From Halonotius roseus (GTDB taxonomy: Archaea > Halobacteriota > Halobacteria > Halobacteriales > Haloferacaceae), in contig NZ_SESI01000003.1 of assembly GCF_006861655.1 (NCBI RefSeq), positions 309,633-373,632 of the forward strand: a stretch of 64,000 bases of DNA, read 5' to 3'. The position numbers and the translations under genes are program-made. Positions 43,278 through 51,753 of the stretch are shown here, in pieces; positions within the stretch are counted from its first letter, which is position 1; every line of letters starts with the position of its first letter. The notes under the pieces are model-generated. The model saw only the letters and a program-made list of their open reading frames with translations, was not told where the DNA came from and did not search any database.

Positions 43278-44606
43278 ATGGACGAACGCGCAACGTGGGC
43301 GACACGCATCGGCTTCATCCTCGCCGCGGCCGGCAGCGCGGTCGGACTGGGCAACATCTGGCGGTTTCCCTTCCTCACCGGTGAGTCGGGTGGGGCGGCG
43401 TTTCTCGTCGTCTACCTGCTGTTGGTCGTGGGCGTCGGCGTTCCGGTGTTGCTCGTCGAGTTCGTTATCGGCCGGCGATCGAACCGCAACCCGATCGGGG
43501 CCTTCGAGCGACTCGGCCACCCCGGCTGGAAGGCCGCCGGCGCGGTCGGCGCGATCGCCGCGTTCATCATCTTTTCGTACTACAGCGTCGTTGGCGGCTG
43601 GGTGATCCAGTATGTCGTCGCTAGCTTCACCGGCGGCTATGGGGCTGACGCCGAGGCGTTCTTCCTGAGTACGGCGTCCGGAACCAACGCTATCGCCTAC
43701 CACGGGCTGTTCATGGCGACGGTCGCCGGTATCGTCGCCCTCGGGATCCGCAACGGGCTCGAAAAGGCTGCTACGGTGATGGTGCCGACGGTCGTTGTCC
43801 TGCTCGTCGGGCTGGCGGGCTACGGCGCGACACTCGACGGCGCGGGAGCCGCCTACAGCTACTATCTCGCGCCGGATCTCAGCACGATCGTCGGTGACGC
43901 CGTCTCGATCCTGCCGGCAGCGGCCGGCCAAGCGTTCTACACCCTGTCGCTGGGGATGGGGATCATGATCACCTACGCCTCCTACATCGGCGAGGATCGC
44001 AATCTCCTGCAGGACGCGGGTATCATCGTCGTCCTCGATACGGCGATCGCGCTACTGGCTGGGCTGGTCGTCTTCCCGTTCCTGTTTACCCAGGGGATCG
44101 AGCCCGGCGAGGGCGGAGCCGGCTCGATCTTCATCAGCCTCGCGGGTGCGTTCCAACAGTTGCCCGGCGGGACGCTCCTCGGCGGCGTCTTTTTCCTCAT
44201 GTTGTTGGTCGCCGCGCTGACCAGCGCGTTCAGCATCTTCGAGGTCGTCGTCTCCTACGTCACCGACACCTTCGATGTCGACCGCGTGCCGACAGCCCTC
44301 GGGATGGCGGCGGTGTTGTTCGTCGTCGGGATTCCGACCGCTCTCGATCTGACCTATCTCGACGCCTACGATCTCTTTGCCAACAACATCCTCCTGATTC
44401 TCAGCGGGCTGCTGTTGTCGATCTTCATCGGCTGGGTGTACGCCGGCGAGGCGATCGAAGAGCTCGGCAAGGGCCGAACCAGCGACGGCCGGATCGAGGC
44501 GGTCTGGCTGACGACGCTGCGCTACGTGGTGCCGATCGTGCTTGCGATCACGCTCGCGCTGTCGGTGCGGGACTACATCGGCTTCCTGCAGGAATCCTTC
44601 TTCTGA
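43278..44606 (+). CDS. sodium-dependent transporter of the SNF/NSS family
   Basis: 442 residues from ATG 43278 (MDERATWATRIGFILAAAGS). The helix-1 Na+/substrate motif GSAVGLGNIWRFPFLTGESG is intact. About 11-12 helices follow, with GVGVPVLLVEFVIGRRSNRN after helix 2 and TYASYIGEDRNLLQDAG. Prokaryotic NSS members import amino acids with sodium; specificity unknown. It is divergent from pccB (115 bp between starts). The downstream intergenic space holds a repeat remnant and an insertion sequence. Confidence 0.9.
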   Translation: MDERATWATRIGFILAAAGSAVGLGNIWRFPFLTGESGGAAFLVVYLLLVVGVGVPVLLVEFVIGRRSNRNPIGAFERLGHPGWKAAGAVGAIAAFIIFSYYSVVGGWVIQYVVASFTGGYGADAEAFFLSTASGTNAIAYHGLFMATVAGIVALGIRNGLEKAATVMVPTVVVLLVGLAGYGATLDGAGAAYSYYLAPDLSTIVGDAVSILPAAAGQAFYTLSLGMGIMITYASYIGEDRNLLQDAGIIVVLDTAIALLAGLVVFPFLFTQGIEPGEGGAGSIFISLAGAFQQLPGGTLLGGVFFLMLLVAALTSAFSIFEVVVSYVTDTFDVDRVPTALGMAAVLFVVGIPTALDLTYLDAYDLFANNILLILSGLLLSIFIGWVYAGEAIEELGKGRTSDGRIEAVWLTTLRYVVPIVLAITLALSVRDYIGFLQESFF

Positions 44607-44683
44607 CGCTGACCAGTAATCCGATTTTAGAAACGAGCAGTCAAGAAAGCGGGTCGACCAGCCGATCAAACCACGGCCTGGCG

Positions 44684-44866
44684 GAATGAAAGGGCGAGGC
44701 TCTCCCGGCGAACCCGGACGACGTAAGCACCGCAGGAGTGAGCAACGCGAACGACGAGGAGCGCAGCGAGCGCGCGGTCGACCGCAGGGAGACCGCGACA
44801 CGCTCGAACGGCGAGCGAAGCGAGCCGTGAGAGTCCCGGGAGCCGAGAGAGTCGAGGGCTTTCTAC
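44684..44866. repeat. half copy of the fold-back element
   Basis: About 180 bp closely matching the right half of the element at 54237-54637. Shared pieces include AAGCACCGCAGGAGTGA, CGACGAGGAGCGCAGCGAGC, GCGGTCGACCGCAGGGAGAC and the terminal GAGTCCCGGGAG. It starts with a degenerate GAATGAAAGGGC where the complete copies have GGGACTGAAAGGGG, and lacks the left half and both termini. The IS6-type element lies 34 bp away, so the original repeat was probably truncated. It fills most of the gap after the transporter gene. Confidence 0.65.
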
Positions 44867-44900
44867 ACCGATTCTCCTGAAAAATGTGCGATCTAGTACC

Positions 44901-45597
44901 GATAGTGTTCAGATAAGCTGGTTCCATGCGAAACTAAGCGATCTGATCCAGTCGTCGGCTGTCTCTGCTGAAGCATTGCTAAAACAATTCGAGAAACAGA
45001 TAGTTCGTCGTTTTATTTCTCTGAAGACACGTTCGACGGCATTCCGATTTCCATGTTTTTCATATCTGAAATCGTAGCCCTTTCGACGACACGCAGTTTG
45101 CAACGACTGGGCTCCATCAACCAGAAACACTGCCTCGGAAACGTCGTGTTTCTCACTGACTTCAGCGAGAAACGTCTGCGCTATCATCGTGGTTCTGGTT
45201 GGTTCAAGCGTTGTGTGGAGTAATTCGTTCGTTTCAGCATCAACTGCGGCATACAGCCAGTACTGTTCGTCGTTGAGCTGGATCACGGTCTCATCAACCG
45301 CAACGTGATCCGGGTTCTTTCCAGAGGCGGGCTGTAGATCGGCCTTATGAATCCAGTTATGCACAGTTGATCGAGCACGTTTGACACCGAATATTTCAAG
45401 AACTCGAACAGTATTCGAAAGTGAAAGTCCAGACAGATGGAGCTGAATACTGAGTTTCATCAGAAACGCCGGTGTCGCTTCTCGTTCCACAAAGTCTAAC
45501 TCGATTTGGCCGATACTACCGCTGAGGCGTCCGAATTCTGGCATAGGCACTCAGAAAGCGTGACGCCTCACTTTTCAATCCTTATCTGAACACCGCC
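44901..45597. mobile_element. IS6-type insertion sequence
   Basis: 697 bp bounded by the 8-bp direct repeat CTAGTACC (44893-44900 and 45598-45605), the duplication length made by IS6-family transposases. The inverted ends are GATAGTGTTCAGATAAG and, from the other side, GGCGGTGTTCAGATAAG (14 of 17 identical). It encodes one DDE transposase whose stop codon falls inside the left terminal repeat. The intact target duplication implies recent, simple insertion. The right end is 47 bp from the start of the nnr gene. Confidence 0.88.
44909..45544 (-). CDS. IS6-family (ISH-type) transposase
   Basis: 211 residues from ATG 45544 (MPEFGRLSGSIGQIELDFVE), a GTG two codons earlier being possible. The N-terminal HTH reads GLSLSNTVRVLEIFGVKRAR. 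The DDE triad is D in NPDHVAVDETVIQL, D in WLYAAVDAETNE and E in HGNRNAVERVFREIKRR. IS6 enzymes act by replicative transposition with co-integrate formation. The length is normal for the haloarchaeal members and no frameshift is seen, so it is probably active. Confidence 0.9.
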   Translation of the reverse strand: MPEFGRLSGSIGQIELDFVEREATPAFLMKLSIQLHLSGLSLSNTVRVLEIFGVKRARSTVHNWIHKADLQPASGKNPDHVAVDETVIQLNDEQYWLYAAVDAETNELLHTTLEPTRTTMIAQTFLAEVSEKHDVSEAVFLVDGAQSLQTACRRKGYDFRYEKHGNRNAVERVFREIKRRTICFSNCFSNASAETADDWIRSLSFAWNQLI

Positions 45598-45644
45598 CTA
45601 GTACCGACCCCGACGATTAACTCCCTCGACCACCGAGCGAGGGT

Positions 45645-47087
45645 ATGCTCACCGCCGACCGCATGGCGGCCGTCGACGCGAACGCGGCGGCCCTCGGTGT
45701 CCCACGCAAGCAGTTGATGGAGTCAAGCGGCAACGCCGTCGCCCGTGTCGTCCGACAGTACGTCGATCCCGGCGACCGCGTGATCCTCGTCTGTGGTCGT
45801 GGCAACAACGGGGGCGACGCCTTCGTCGCCGCACGGTTTCTCTCCGATTACGATGTCCAAGTCGCTCTGCTCGGCCATCCGGATCGCATCGGCACCGACA
45901 TCGCCCGCGAGAACTGGGCCGCCCTCCAAGCTGCCGAGATACCAACGACAACGATCACCGATTCGACCGCCATCGGCGACCTCGATCTCTCAGGGGTCGA
46001 CTGCATCGTCGACGCGATGCTCGGCACCGGCGTTACCGGCGCGCTCCGAGAGCCGGCGGCGACAGCAGCACGGGGGATCACCGCCGCCGACACACCGGTC
46101 GTCGCCGTCGACGTTCCCTCCGGCGTCGATGCCGACACCGGGCGCGCCGCCGGCAATGCGGTCGCGGCCGATCACGTCGTCACATTCCACGACACCAAGC
46201 CCGGTCTCGACGCCCTCGATGCCGAGGTGACCGTCGCCGACATCGGGATCCCGGCAGCCGCCGAGCGGTTCGTTGGCCCGGGCGATCTCCTGGGCCGCGA
46301 TCGGGTCGCCGAGAGCCACAAGGGCGACAACGGCGAGCTGTTGGTGATCGGTGGTGGCCCCTACACCGGCGCGCCGGCGTTGGCCGGCCAGGCCGTTCTC
46401 CGAGCCGGTGCCGATCTCGTTAATGTCGCCTGCCCCGAGTCGGTCGCGCCGCAGGTACAGGGGTACAGCGAGAACCTGATCGTCCACCCCCTCGCCGGCG
46501 AGGAAGTGACACCAAGTGTGGTCGACGATCTGCTGGCACGAGCCGCCGGTGTCGACGCGGTCGTCTGTGGCCCGGGGCTCGGCGACAGCGAGTCGACACG
46601 GTCGGCGGTCGCCGCATTTCTCGACGCCTACGACGGTCGAGTCGTCGTCGACGCCGACGCCCTGAGCGTCGTCCCCGATGTCGACACCGACGCAACGTTG
46701 GTCTGTACGCCACACCAAGGCGAGTTGGTCGGGATGGGCGGGCCGAGTGCCGACGACCGCGAGCAGTTGGCCGACCAGGTTAGCGATTTCGCGGCCGAGC
46801 TCGGGCACACGGTGCTGGTGAAAGGAACCCACGACATCATCAGCGACGGTGAGACAACCCGGATCAACCGCACCGGCAACCCCGGGATGACCGTCGGCGG
46901 CACCGGCGACGTGCTGGCGGGGGTGGTCGGCGCACTTCTGGCGACCGAGGCACCACGGGCGGCCGCGTCGGTCGGTGCCTACGTGACCGGCCACGCCGGC
47001 GATCTGGCGGCCGACGCCGTCGGCGACAGCCTCGTAGCGACAGATCTACTCGACCGGCTCCCGGAGGCGTTGACAACCGATGAGTGA
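45645..47087 (+). CDS. nnr: bifunctional NAD(P)H-hydrate repair enzyme (epimerase + dehydratase)
   Basis: 480 residues. The N-terminal YjeF domain (about 1-210) with VCGRGNNGGDAFVAARFLSD and AVDVPSGVDADTG is the epimerase. The C-terminal ribokinase-like domain (about 220-475) with HKGDNGELLVIGGGPYTGAP, TPHQGEL and NPGMTVGGTGDVLAGVVGAL is the ADP- or ATP-dependent dehydratase. Together they repair hydrated NADH/NADPH. It overlaps moaC by 8 bp. The IS6 element sits 47 bp upstream, so little native promoter is left. Confidence 0.93.
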   Translation: MLTADRMAAVDANAAALGVPRKQLMESSGNAVARVVRQYVDPGDRVILVCGRGNNGGDAFVAARFLSDYDVQVALLGHPDRIGTDIARENWAALQAAEIPTTTITDSTAIGDLDLSGVDCIVDAMLGTGVTGALREPAATAARGITAADTPVVAVDVPSGVDADTGRAAGNAVAADHVVTFHDTKPGLDALDAEVTVADIGIPAAAERFVGPGDLLGRDRVAESHKGDNGELLVIGGGPYTGAPALAGQAVLRAGADLVNVACPESVAPQVQGYSENLIVHPLAGEEVTPSVVDDLLARAAGVDAVVCGPGLGDSESTRSAVAAFLDAYDGRVVVDADALSVVPDVDTDATLVCTPHQGELVGMGGPSADDREQLADQVSDFAAELGHTVLVKGTHDIISDGETTRINRTGNPGMTVGGTGDVLAGVVGALLATEAPRAAASVGAYVTGHAGDLAADAVGDSLVATDLLDRLPEALTTDE

Positions 47088-47598
47088 GCCAACAGAGGAG
47101 CCAACGCAGTCGACGACCGACGAGGCCGCCGAGCTAACCCACACCGACGACTCGGGGACAGCCCAGATGGTCGATGTCGGCGACAAACCCGACAGCGACC
47201 GCCGGGCCGTCGCCGAGGGGGCTATCCACCTCCAGCCATCGACGATCGAGGCGGTCGAAGCCAACGACATCGGGAAGGGCGACGTGCTCGCCACCGCCCG
47301 GATCGGCGCGATTCAGGCGGTCAAACACACCTGGGAGTCGATCCCGATGTGCCACCAGATCCCGATCACGAACGTCGACACCGAGTTTTCGGTCGACGAC
47401 GACCGGATCGAGCTGACCGTCGCCGTCGAGACAACGGGCAAAACCGGCTGTGAGATGGAGGCGTTGGAGGGGGTGACGACCGGCCTGAACGTCGTCTGGG
47501 ATATGTGTAAGGCCGCCGAAAAGGACGGCGACGGGGGGTATCCCGACACGCGGATCAATGGGATCTGTGTTGTCACGAAGCGAAAAGAATCAATATAG
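47080..47598 (+). CDS. moaC: cyclic pyranopterin monophosphate synthase (MoaC)
   Basis: 172 residues. The acidic head is followed by MVDVGDKPDSDRRAVAEGAI. The conserved active-site region is WESIPMCHQIPITNVDTEF, and KTGCEMEALEGVTTGLNVVW with the later DTRINGICVVTKRK. MoaC converts the GTP-derived cyclic intermediate to cPMP in molybdopterin synthesis, with a conserved Lys/His pair. Its start lies inside the nnr 3' end, so the genes are coupled. Confidence 0.95.
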   Translation: MSEPTEEPTQSTTDEAAELTHTDDSGTAQMVDVGDKPDSDRRAVAEGAIHLQPSTIEAVEANDIGKGDVLATARIGAIQAVKHTWESIPMCHQIPITNVDTEFSVDDDRIELTVAVETTGKTGCEMEALEGVTTGLNVVWDMCKAAEKDGDGGYPDTRINGICVVTKRKESI

Positions 47599-47622
47599 CG
47601 TACAGCAGTTTATTTGGCCGAG

Positions 47623-48252
47623 CTACGTCTCCGGCGACCACATCCGGTCGCGCAGCGACTCGGCAACCCCGGTGAGATGCACCTGGCCGAACAGCGCGAC
47701 CAGCAGCGCGCCCAGCGAGTTGTACAACATGTCAACGACCGTATCATCCAGCCCGTGTTGGGCCAGCGGCATCGTGAGCCCCGTTTCGGCACTGATCAGA
47801 TCAAGGGCAAACTCAAAGAGCTCCCAGATCACCCCGAAGGCCAACACCACGATGAACAGGTAGACGAACACGAACTGCGTGGGGATGTGGATCTTGTCGC
47901 TGTGGAGGTCGACCACGCGCGCGGCCGTGTAGCCGACGCCGGCGACAAGCGAGGCCGACAGCGCGTGGGTCACGCTATCCCACCACGAGAACTGCACATA
48001 GAGCCCAGCCGACCCCAGCGTATGCAGGAAGACCGCCGTCGTGATCCACAGCCCGAGCCACGGATCGAGCGACAGCTGGTAGTTCCGCCGGACGATCGCG
48101 GGCAACAGCGTCACCGCCAACCCGATTCCCCCGTTGGTGATCGCCTTCGGCTGGCCAGCATATAAACCGTATACAACGATAGCAAACAGCAGTAGCTGCA
48201 TCACAATCGTGAGTCGCCGCTGGGTCGACGGCGATGGGCGGGGCAAGATCAT
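47623..48252 (-). CDS. DUF2238/YjdF-like membrane protein
   Basis: 209 residues from ATG 48252; upstream in-frame residues are Arg-rich and antisense-like. About five to six helices, with the family segment GSAGLYVQFSWWDSVTHALS, then ASLVAGVGYT and VFVYLFIVVLAFGVIWELFE. DUF2238 proteins have no known activity. Its ATG overlaps the stop of the upstream membrane gene (48249-48252), so they form an operon and perhaps a complex. Confidence 0.75.
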   Translation of the reverse strand: MILPRPSPSTQRRLTIVMQLLLFAIVVYGLYAGQPKAITNGGIGLAVTLLPAIVRRNYQLSLDPWLGLWITTAVFLHTLGSAGLYVQFSWWDSVTHALSASLVAGVGYTAARVVDLHSDKIHIPTQFVFVYLFIVVLAFGVIWELFEFALDLISAETGLTMPLAQHGLDDTVVDMLYNSLGALLVALFGQVHLTGVAESLRDRMWSPET

Positions 48253-48884
48253 CGGCCGATCACCCGCCGAAGCACGCGCCACAGCTGGCGATCCCGGCGG
48301 CTGAAGTAGCCGTCGAACAGGATCCCGGCGACGACGCCGGCGACGGTCACATAGAGCCACTCGATCATCAGCGTCTCGTTGTCAACGAGGTAGGCGGTGC
48401 CGAGATACAGGTCGGCACTCCACCGGAAGATCGTCCACACCCCGACGACCGCAAGCGTCGTCAACACGACAAGAGCGATCGCAAACCAGTGGGTCACCGT
48501 CAGCGACGTGAACATGTGGAGTTCGACGACAACGAGCAACGCGAGCGCGGCCAGCGAGATGTAGGTCGCAACCGTGCCAACGGTGCCGCCGACGAGGCCC
48601 CGAACAAGGATCGGTAACAACGCGACGACCAACAGCTCCCAGGGCAACATGACGCGCCACTCCCGATAGGCAAGCGGCGGAAGACAGACGACAGCACCGA
48701 CGACAGCGACAAACAGGATCCACCGGTAGTCGACACTCAGGAGGCTCTCGACGAACACGACGATGAGGACGGCGACCAGGAGCCACGCGAGTACCGCGTT
48801 GCCGCGGCCATCGCGGAACAGCCGTTCGAGCGCGTCGGGGACGCTGTCGGCAATCTGCGGATCAGGCGGTTGAGGGGGCGTCAT
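48249..48884 (-). CDS. multi-pass membrane protein, partner of the DUF2238 protein
   Basis: 211 residues. A proline-rich head (MTPPQPPDPQIADSVPDALE) precedes six or so helices; the last cytoplasmic stretch is YFSRRDRQLWRVLRRVIGR. It contains charged turn YREWRVMLPWELL. I do not recognise a family. Translational coupling to the DUF2238 gene by a 4-bp overlap suggests a shared membrane function. Confidence 0.7.
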   Translation of the reverse strand: MTPPQPPDPQIADSVPDALERLFRDGRGNAVLAWLLVAVLIVVFVESLLSVDYRWILFVAVVGAVVCLPPLAYREWRVMLPWELLVVALLPILVRGLVGGTVGTVATYISLAALALLVVVELHMFTSLTVTHWFAIALVVLTTLAVVGVWTIFRWSADLYLGTAYLVDNETLMIEWLYVTVAGVVAGILFDGYFSRRDRQLWRVLRRVIGR

Positions 48885-48970
48885 GTCCAGCCAAAGCGGC
48901 GAGACGGCGATAAAGCCAGCGACGCGGGGCCAGCGACGTGTTTATTCCACGCCGACACCTCCGGAAGCCT

Positions 48971-49582
48971 ATGATGCTGCCAACCCACGCGCTGGTCGGA
49001 CTTGCGATCGGCGCGCCGCTGCTGTGGCTGGCCCCCGAGTCCGCGACCGCCGCGCTGATCGGCGGGCTCTGCGGGGGGATCTGGCCGGATCTGGATCTGT
49101 ACGTCGGCCACCGGCGGACGCTCCACTACCCGACGGGTTATTCGCTAGCGGCGATCCCAGCGGTGATCGTCGCGGCCGTTGTTGGGTCTCCGCTTGCGAT
49201 CGGGCTCGCTGTTGCTGTCGTCGCCGCCGCCGCCCACTGCCGGATGGATCGCTACGGCGGCGGCCTCGAACTCCGACCGTGGGAGAACACCTCTGAACGA
49301 GCGGTCTACGACCACGTCGCCGGCGAGTGGCGCGCGCCCAAACGGTGGGTGCGGTACGACGGCGCGCCCGAGGACGTGGGGCTCTCGCTGCTGGTCGGCC
49401 TCCCGCTTGCCGCCGTGGTACCCCAGACGTTCCGCTGGCTCGTCGTCGTCGCCATCATCGTCGCCATTGGCTACGGGCTGCTTCGGCGGTGGCTCGCCGC
49501 GCTCGCACCGGCGCTCGCCGAGTTTGTCCCCGATCCGGTCGACGAATACGTCCCTGAGCGGTATCGGCGCGACGACCAGTAG
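48971..49582 (+). CDS. YdjM-like membrane-bound metal-dependent hydrolase
   Basis: 203 residues from ATG 48971 (MMLPTHALVGLAIGAPLLWL). The early histidine in LPTHALVG and the GGLCGGIWPDLDLYVGHRRT segment (PDLD ... H) are the metal-ligand pattern of the YdjM/LexA-binding membrane hydrolase superfamily. Helices continue to about 90, then a soluble stretch RWVRYDGAPEDVG and two more helices. Family enzymes are phospholipase C-like by fold; substrate unknown. Confidence 0.78.
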   Translation: MMLPTHALVGLAIGAPLLWLAPESATAALIGGLCGGIWPDLDLYVGHRRTLHYPTGYSLAAIPAVIVAAVVGSPLAIGLAVAVVAAAAHCRMDRYGGGLELRPWENTSERAVYDHVAGEWRAPKRWVRYDGAPEDVGLSLLVGLPLAAVVPQTFRWLVVVAIIVAIGYGLLRRWLAALAPALAEFVPDPVDEYVPERYRRDDQ

Positions 49583-49647
49583 TTCGAAGTGACAAATGCG
49601 TTAGCTACTGTTCGAAACGACAAATATAATGATTAGACTTAGCTAAT
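49582..49647 (+). promoter_or_regulatory. tandem repeat region before the GDT1 gene (candidate operator)
   Basis: The 16-mers GTTCGAAGTGACAAAT (49582-49597) and GTTCGAAACGACAAAT (49610-49625) repeat at a 28-bp offset; each is followed by TTAGCTA (49601-49607 and 49639-49645), the second being inside the palindrome TTAGCTAA. The second copy covers the probable TATA (AAATATAA, ~49622-49629) and the downstream TTAGCTA falls near the expected transcription start, a classic place for repression. Confidence 0.6.
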
Positions 49648-49660
49648 TTTCGCGTACTGA

Positions 49661-50299
49661 ATGGAGTCGTTTATCAGCATCGTTGGCACCGCGTTTCTGC
49701 TGCAGCTCACCGCGCTGCCCGGCGAAAAGGGACAGCTCGTCATCGCCGGATTGGCGACACGCTACAACCCCTACATGGTCGTTGCCGGCGCGTCGACAGC
49801 CTTCGGTGGCTGGACGGTCATCGAGATTCTGCTGGGCAACGCGCTGAAGGGCGCGCTGCCGGCGGTGTATCTCGACGCCATCACCGCGGGGCTGTTTTTC
49901 ATCTTCGGGGGCTGGCTGTTGTATACGACCGTCGACAGCGTCGAGACACCAAAAGTTGCCCCCGAAGGCAGCCGGCTGGCCGCGATCCAATCACGGCTTC
50001 CGGAGCGACTCCATGGGTTTCTGCCCTCGTTTTGGTTCATGGTCTTCGGCGAGTTCGGCGACAAAACACAGTTGGTCACGATTGGGTTGGCCGTCCAGTA
50101 CGGCGCGACACCGGCGATCTGGATCGGGGAGATGTTGGCGATCATCCCGGTGAGTCTGGCGACCGCGCTGTTTTTCAGCAAAACAGCCCACCGGCTCGAC
50201 CGAACGTGGTTGCACCGGCTAGCTGCCGGAACCTTCGTGCTGTTTGGGCTCGATATCGTCGCCTCCTACACGATCGGGCGGTCGTTTCTCCCGCTGTAA
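49661..50299 (+). CDS. GDT1/UPF0016 (TMEM165-like) membrane transporter
   Basis: 212 residues with about six helices in two halves. The second half holds the canonical cation motif in FMVFGEFGDKTQLVTIGLA. The first half has ALPGEKGQLVIAGLATRYNP at the equivalent place, so the E-x-G-D-K-(T/S) motif there is altered. GDT1 proteins move Mn2+ or Ca2+ out of the cytosol, normally through both motifs. Its promoter carries duplicated palindrome-like sites, consistent with metal regulation (inferred). Confidence 0.85.
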   Translation: MESFISIVGTAFLLQLTALPGEKGQLVIAGLATRYNPYMVVAGASTAFGGWTVIEILLGNALKGALPAVYLDAITAGLFFIFGGWLLYTTVDSVETPKVAPEGSRLAAIQSRLPERLHGFLPSFWFMVFGEFGDKTQLVTIGLAVQYGATPAIWIGEMLAIIPVSLATALFFSKTAHRLDRTWLHRLAAGTFVLFGLDIVASYTIGRSFLPL

Positions 50300-50341
50300 G
50301 GGCGATCGCTGCGACACCGGCTGTCGGACGGCACAACGGCG

Positions 50342-51637
50342 TTAGGCCGATTCGACGGGGGTGAGCGCGGCCGCCTTCGATCTGGCCTGCTCGACGATCG
50401 CCGGTCGGGCATCGAACTCCAACAGCACCTGGTCGCCCTCGTAGGATTCGGTCTCGACGTGGGCGTGATCGTAGAGCCACGAAACAAAGCTCATCGTGTC
50501 ATCGGCCATCGGCACCAGCAAGCGTTCGTGTTCCCAGTCGGGGAGTTCGGCTTCGACGCGCGCCCGGAGCGTGTCGATGTTCTCGCCGGTCTTCCCCGAG
50601 ACGGTGATCGGGTTCGGCGCAAGCGCGGATAGCGCGGCCTGTTTGTCGGCCAGTTCCTCCGCCGAGAGCAGGTCGGTCTTGTTGAAGACGGTGAGAATCG
50701 GTGCCTCGTTGCGCTCGTGAAGCGTATCGTGGGAGGTGACAAGCTTCTCGCGCATCTCGGCAACCGGCTCGCTGGCGTCGACGACGAGCAACACCAGATC
50801 CGCCCGATACACCGAATCCAGCGTCGACTCGAAGGATTCGACAAGCCAGTGGGGGAGATCCGAGATGAAGCCGACAGTGTCGGTCAACAACACCTCCCGT
50901 CGCTCCAGTTCGGCCCGCCGGGTTGTCGTCCCAAGCGTCGTAAACAACATATCCTGGGATTCGGCAACCTCGTCGAGATCGGGATGTTTCTCGGCGTTTT
51001 CGTCGACATCGAGCTCGGCCGCCAGCTGGCGGAGCAGCGTCGACTTGCCGGCATTGGTGTACCCCGCGAGGGCAACCAGATCAAACCCGGAGTCACGACG
51101 CTCGGCGCGTCGCTGGGCTTCCTTCTCGGCGATCGAATCCAGCTCGTCTTTGATCGAGGCGATCTGGGATTTGATATCCTGTTCGCGGCTCTCGTCGTAC
51201 TCGCCGAGCCCCATGAACCCCGGCCGCTCGTCGCGTTTGGCAAGGCTCGCTTTTACCGACGCCCGCGGCAGCTCGTAGCGAAGCTCGGCGAGTTCGACCT
51301 GGAGTTGGGCTTTCCGGGTCTGGGCCCGCTGCCCGAAGATCGTGAGGATCAGCGTAAACCGGTCGAGCACCTCGGTCTCCTCGGGGAGGATGCGCCCGAT
51401 ATTGAACATCTGGTAGGGGCCAACCTCGTTGTCGATGATGACCGTCTCGGCGTCGGTACGGACGACCAGCTCGGCGAGCTCAGTTACCTTCCCCTCACCG
51501 AAGTGGTGGGCCGAATCCTCTTTTCTGGTCTGGGTGAGCTCGCCGACGACCTCGTAGCCGGCTGCCGCCGCGAGATCACGGAGCTCAGACAGATCAGCCG
51601 TGCCGCTGTCGACGCGCTTGGCGAGGACAGCTTTCAT
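50342..51637 (-). CDS. hflX: GTPase HflX
   Basis: 431 residues. An N-terminal HflX domain (about 1-175, with KEDSAHHFGEGKVTELAELV, then ETVIIDNEVGPYQMFNI) precedes the G domain. P-loop G1 is ALAGYTNAGKST, G3 is LLTDTVGFISDLPHWLVESF, and G4 is TVFNKTDL. HflX binds 50S subunits and splits stalled or idle ribosomes. The C-terminal domain (about 345-431) contains TESYEGDQVLLEFDARPAI. The gene is divergent from SDO1's neighbour set and lies near another ribosome factor, sdo1. Confidence 0.95.
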   Translation of the reverse strand: MKAVLAKRVDSGTADLSELRDLAAAAGYEVVGELTQTRKEDSAHHFGEGKVTELAELVVRTDAETVIIDNEVGPYQMFNIGRILPEETEVLDRFTLILTIFGQRAQTRKAQLQVELAELRYELPRASVKASLAKRDERPGFMGLGEYDESREQDIKSQIASIKDELDSIAEKEAQRRAERRDSGFDLVALAGYTNAGKSTLLRQLAAELDVDENAEKHPDLDEVAESQDMLFTTLGTTTRRAELERREVLLTDTVGFISDLPHWLVESFESTLDSVYRADLVLLVVDASEPVAEMREKLVTSHDTLHERNEAPILTVFNKTDLLSAEELADKQAALSALAPNPITVSGKTGENIDTLRARVEAELPDWEHERLLVPMADDTMSFVSWLYDHAHVETESYEGDQVLLEFDARPAIVEQARSKAAALTPVESA

Positions 51638-51753
51638 CTGGGGCCTCCACGCCGGTGGGGTACCGACCGGTCGAACCGAGGATTACTAACGGCCAGTGCG
51701 AACCACGTCCATACCGAACGATGGGCCGGAAGCATGAAGAATGGCTCGGCGGA

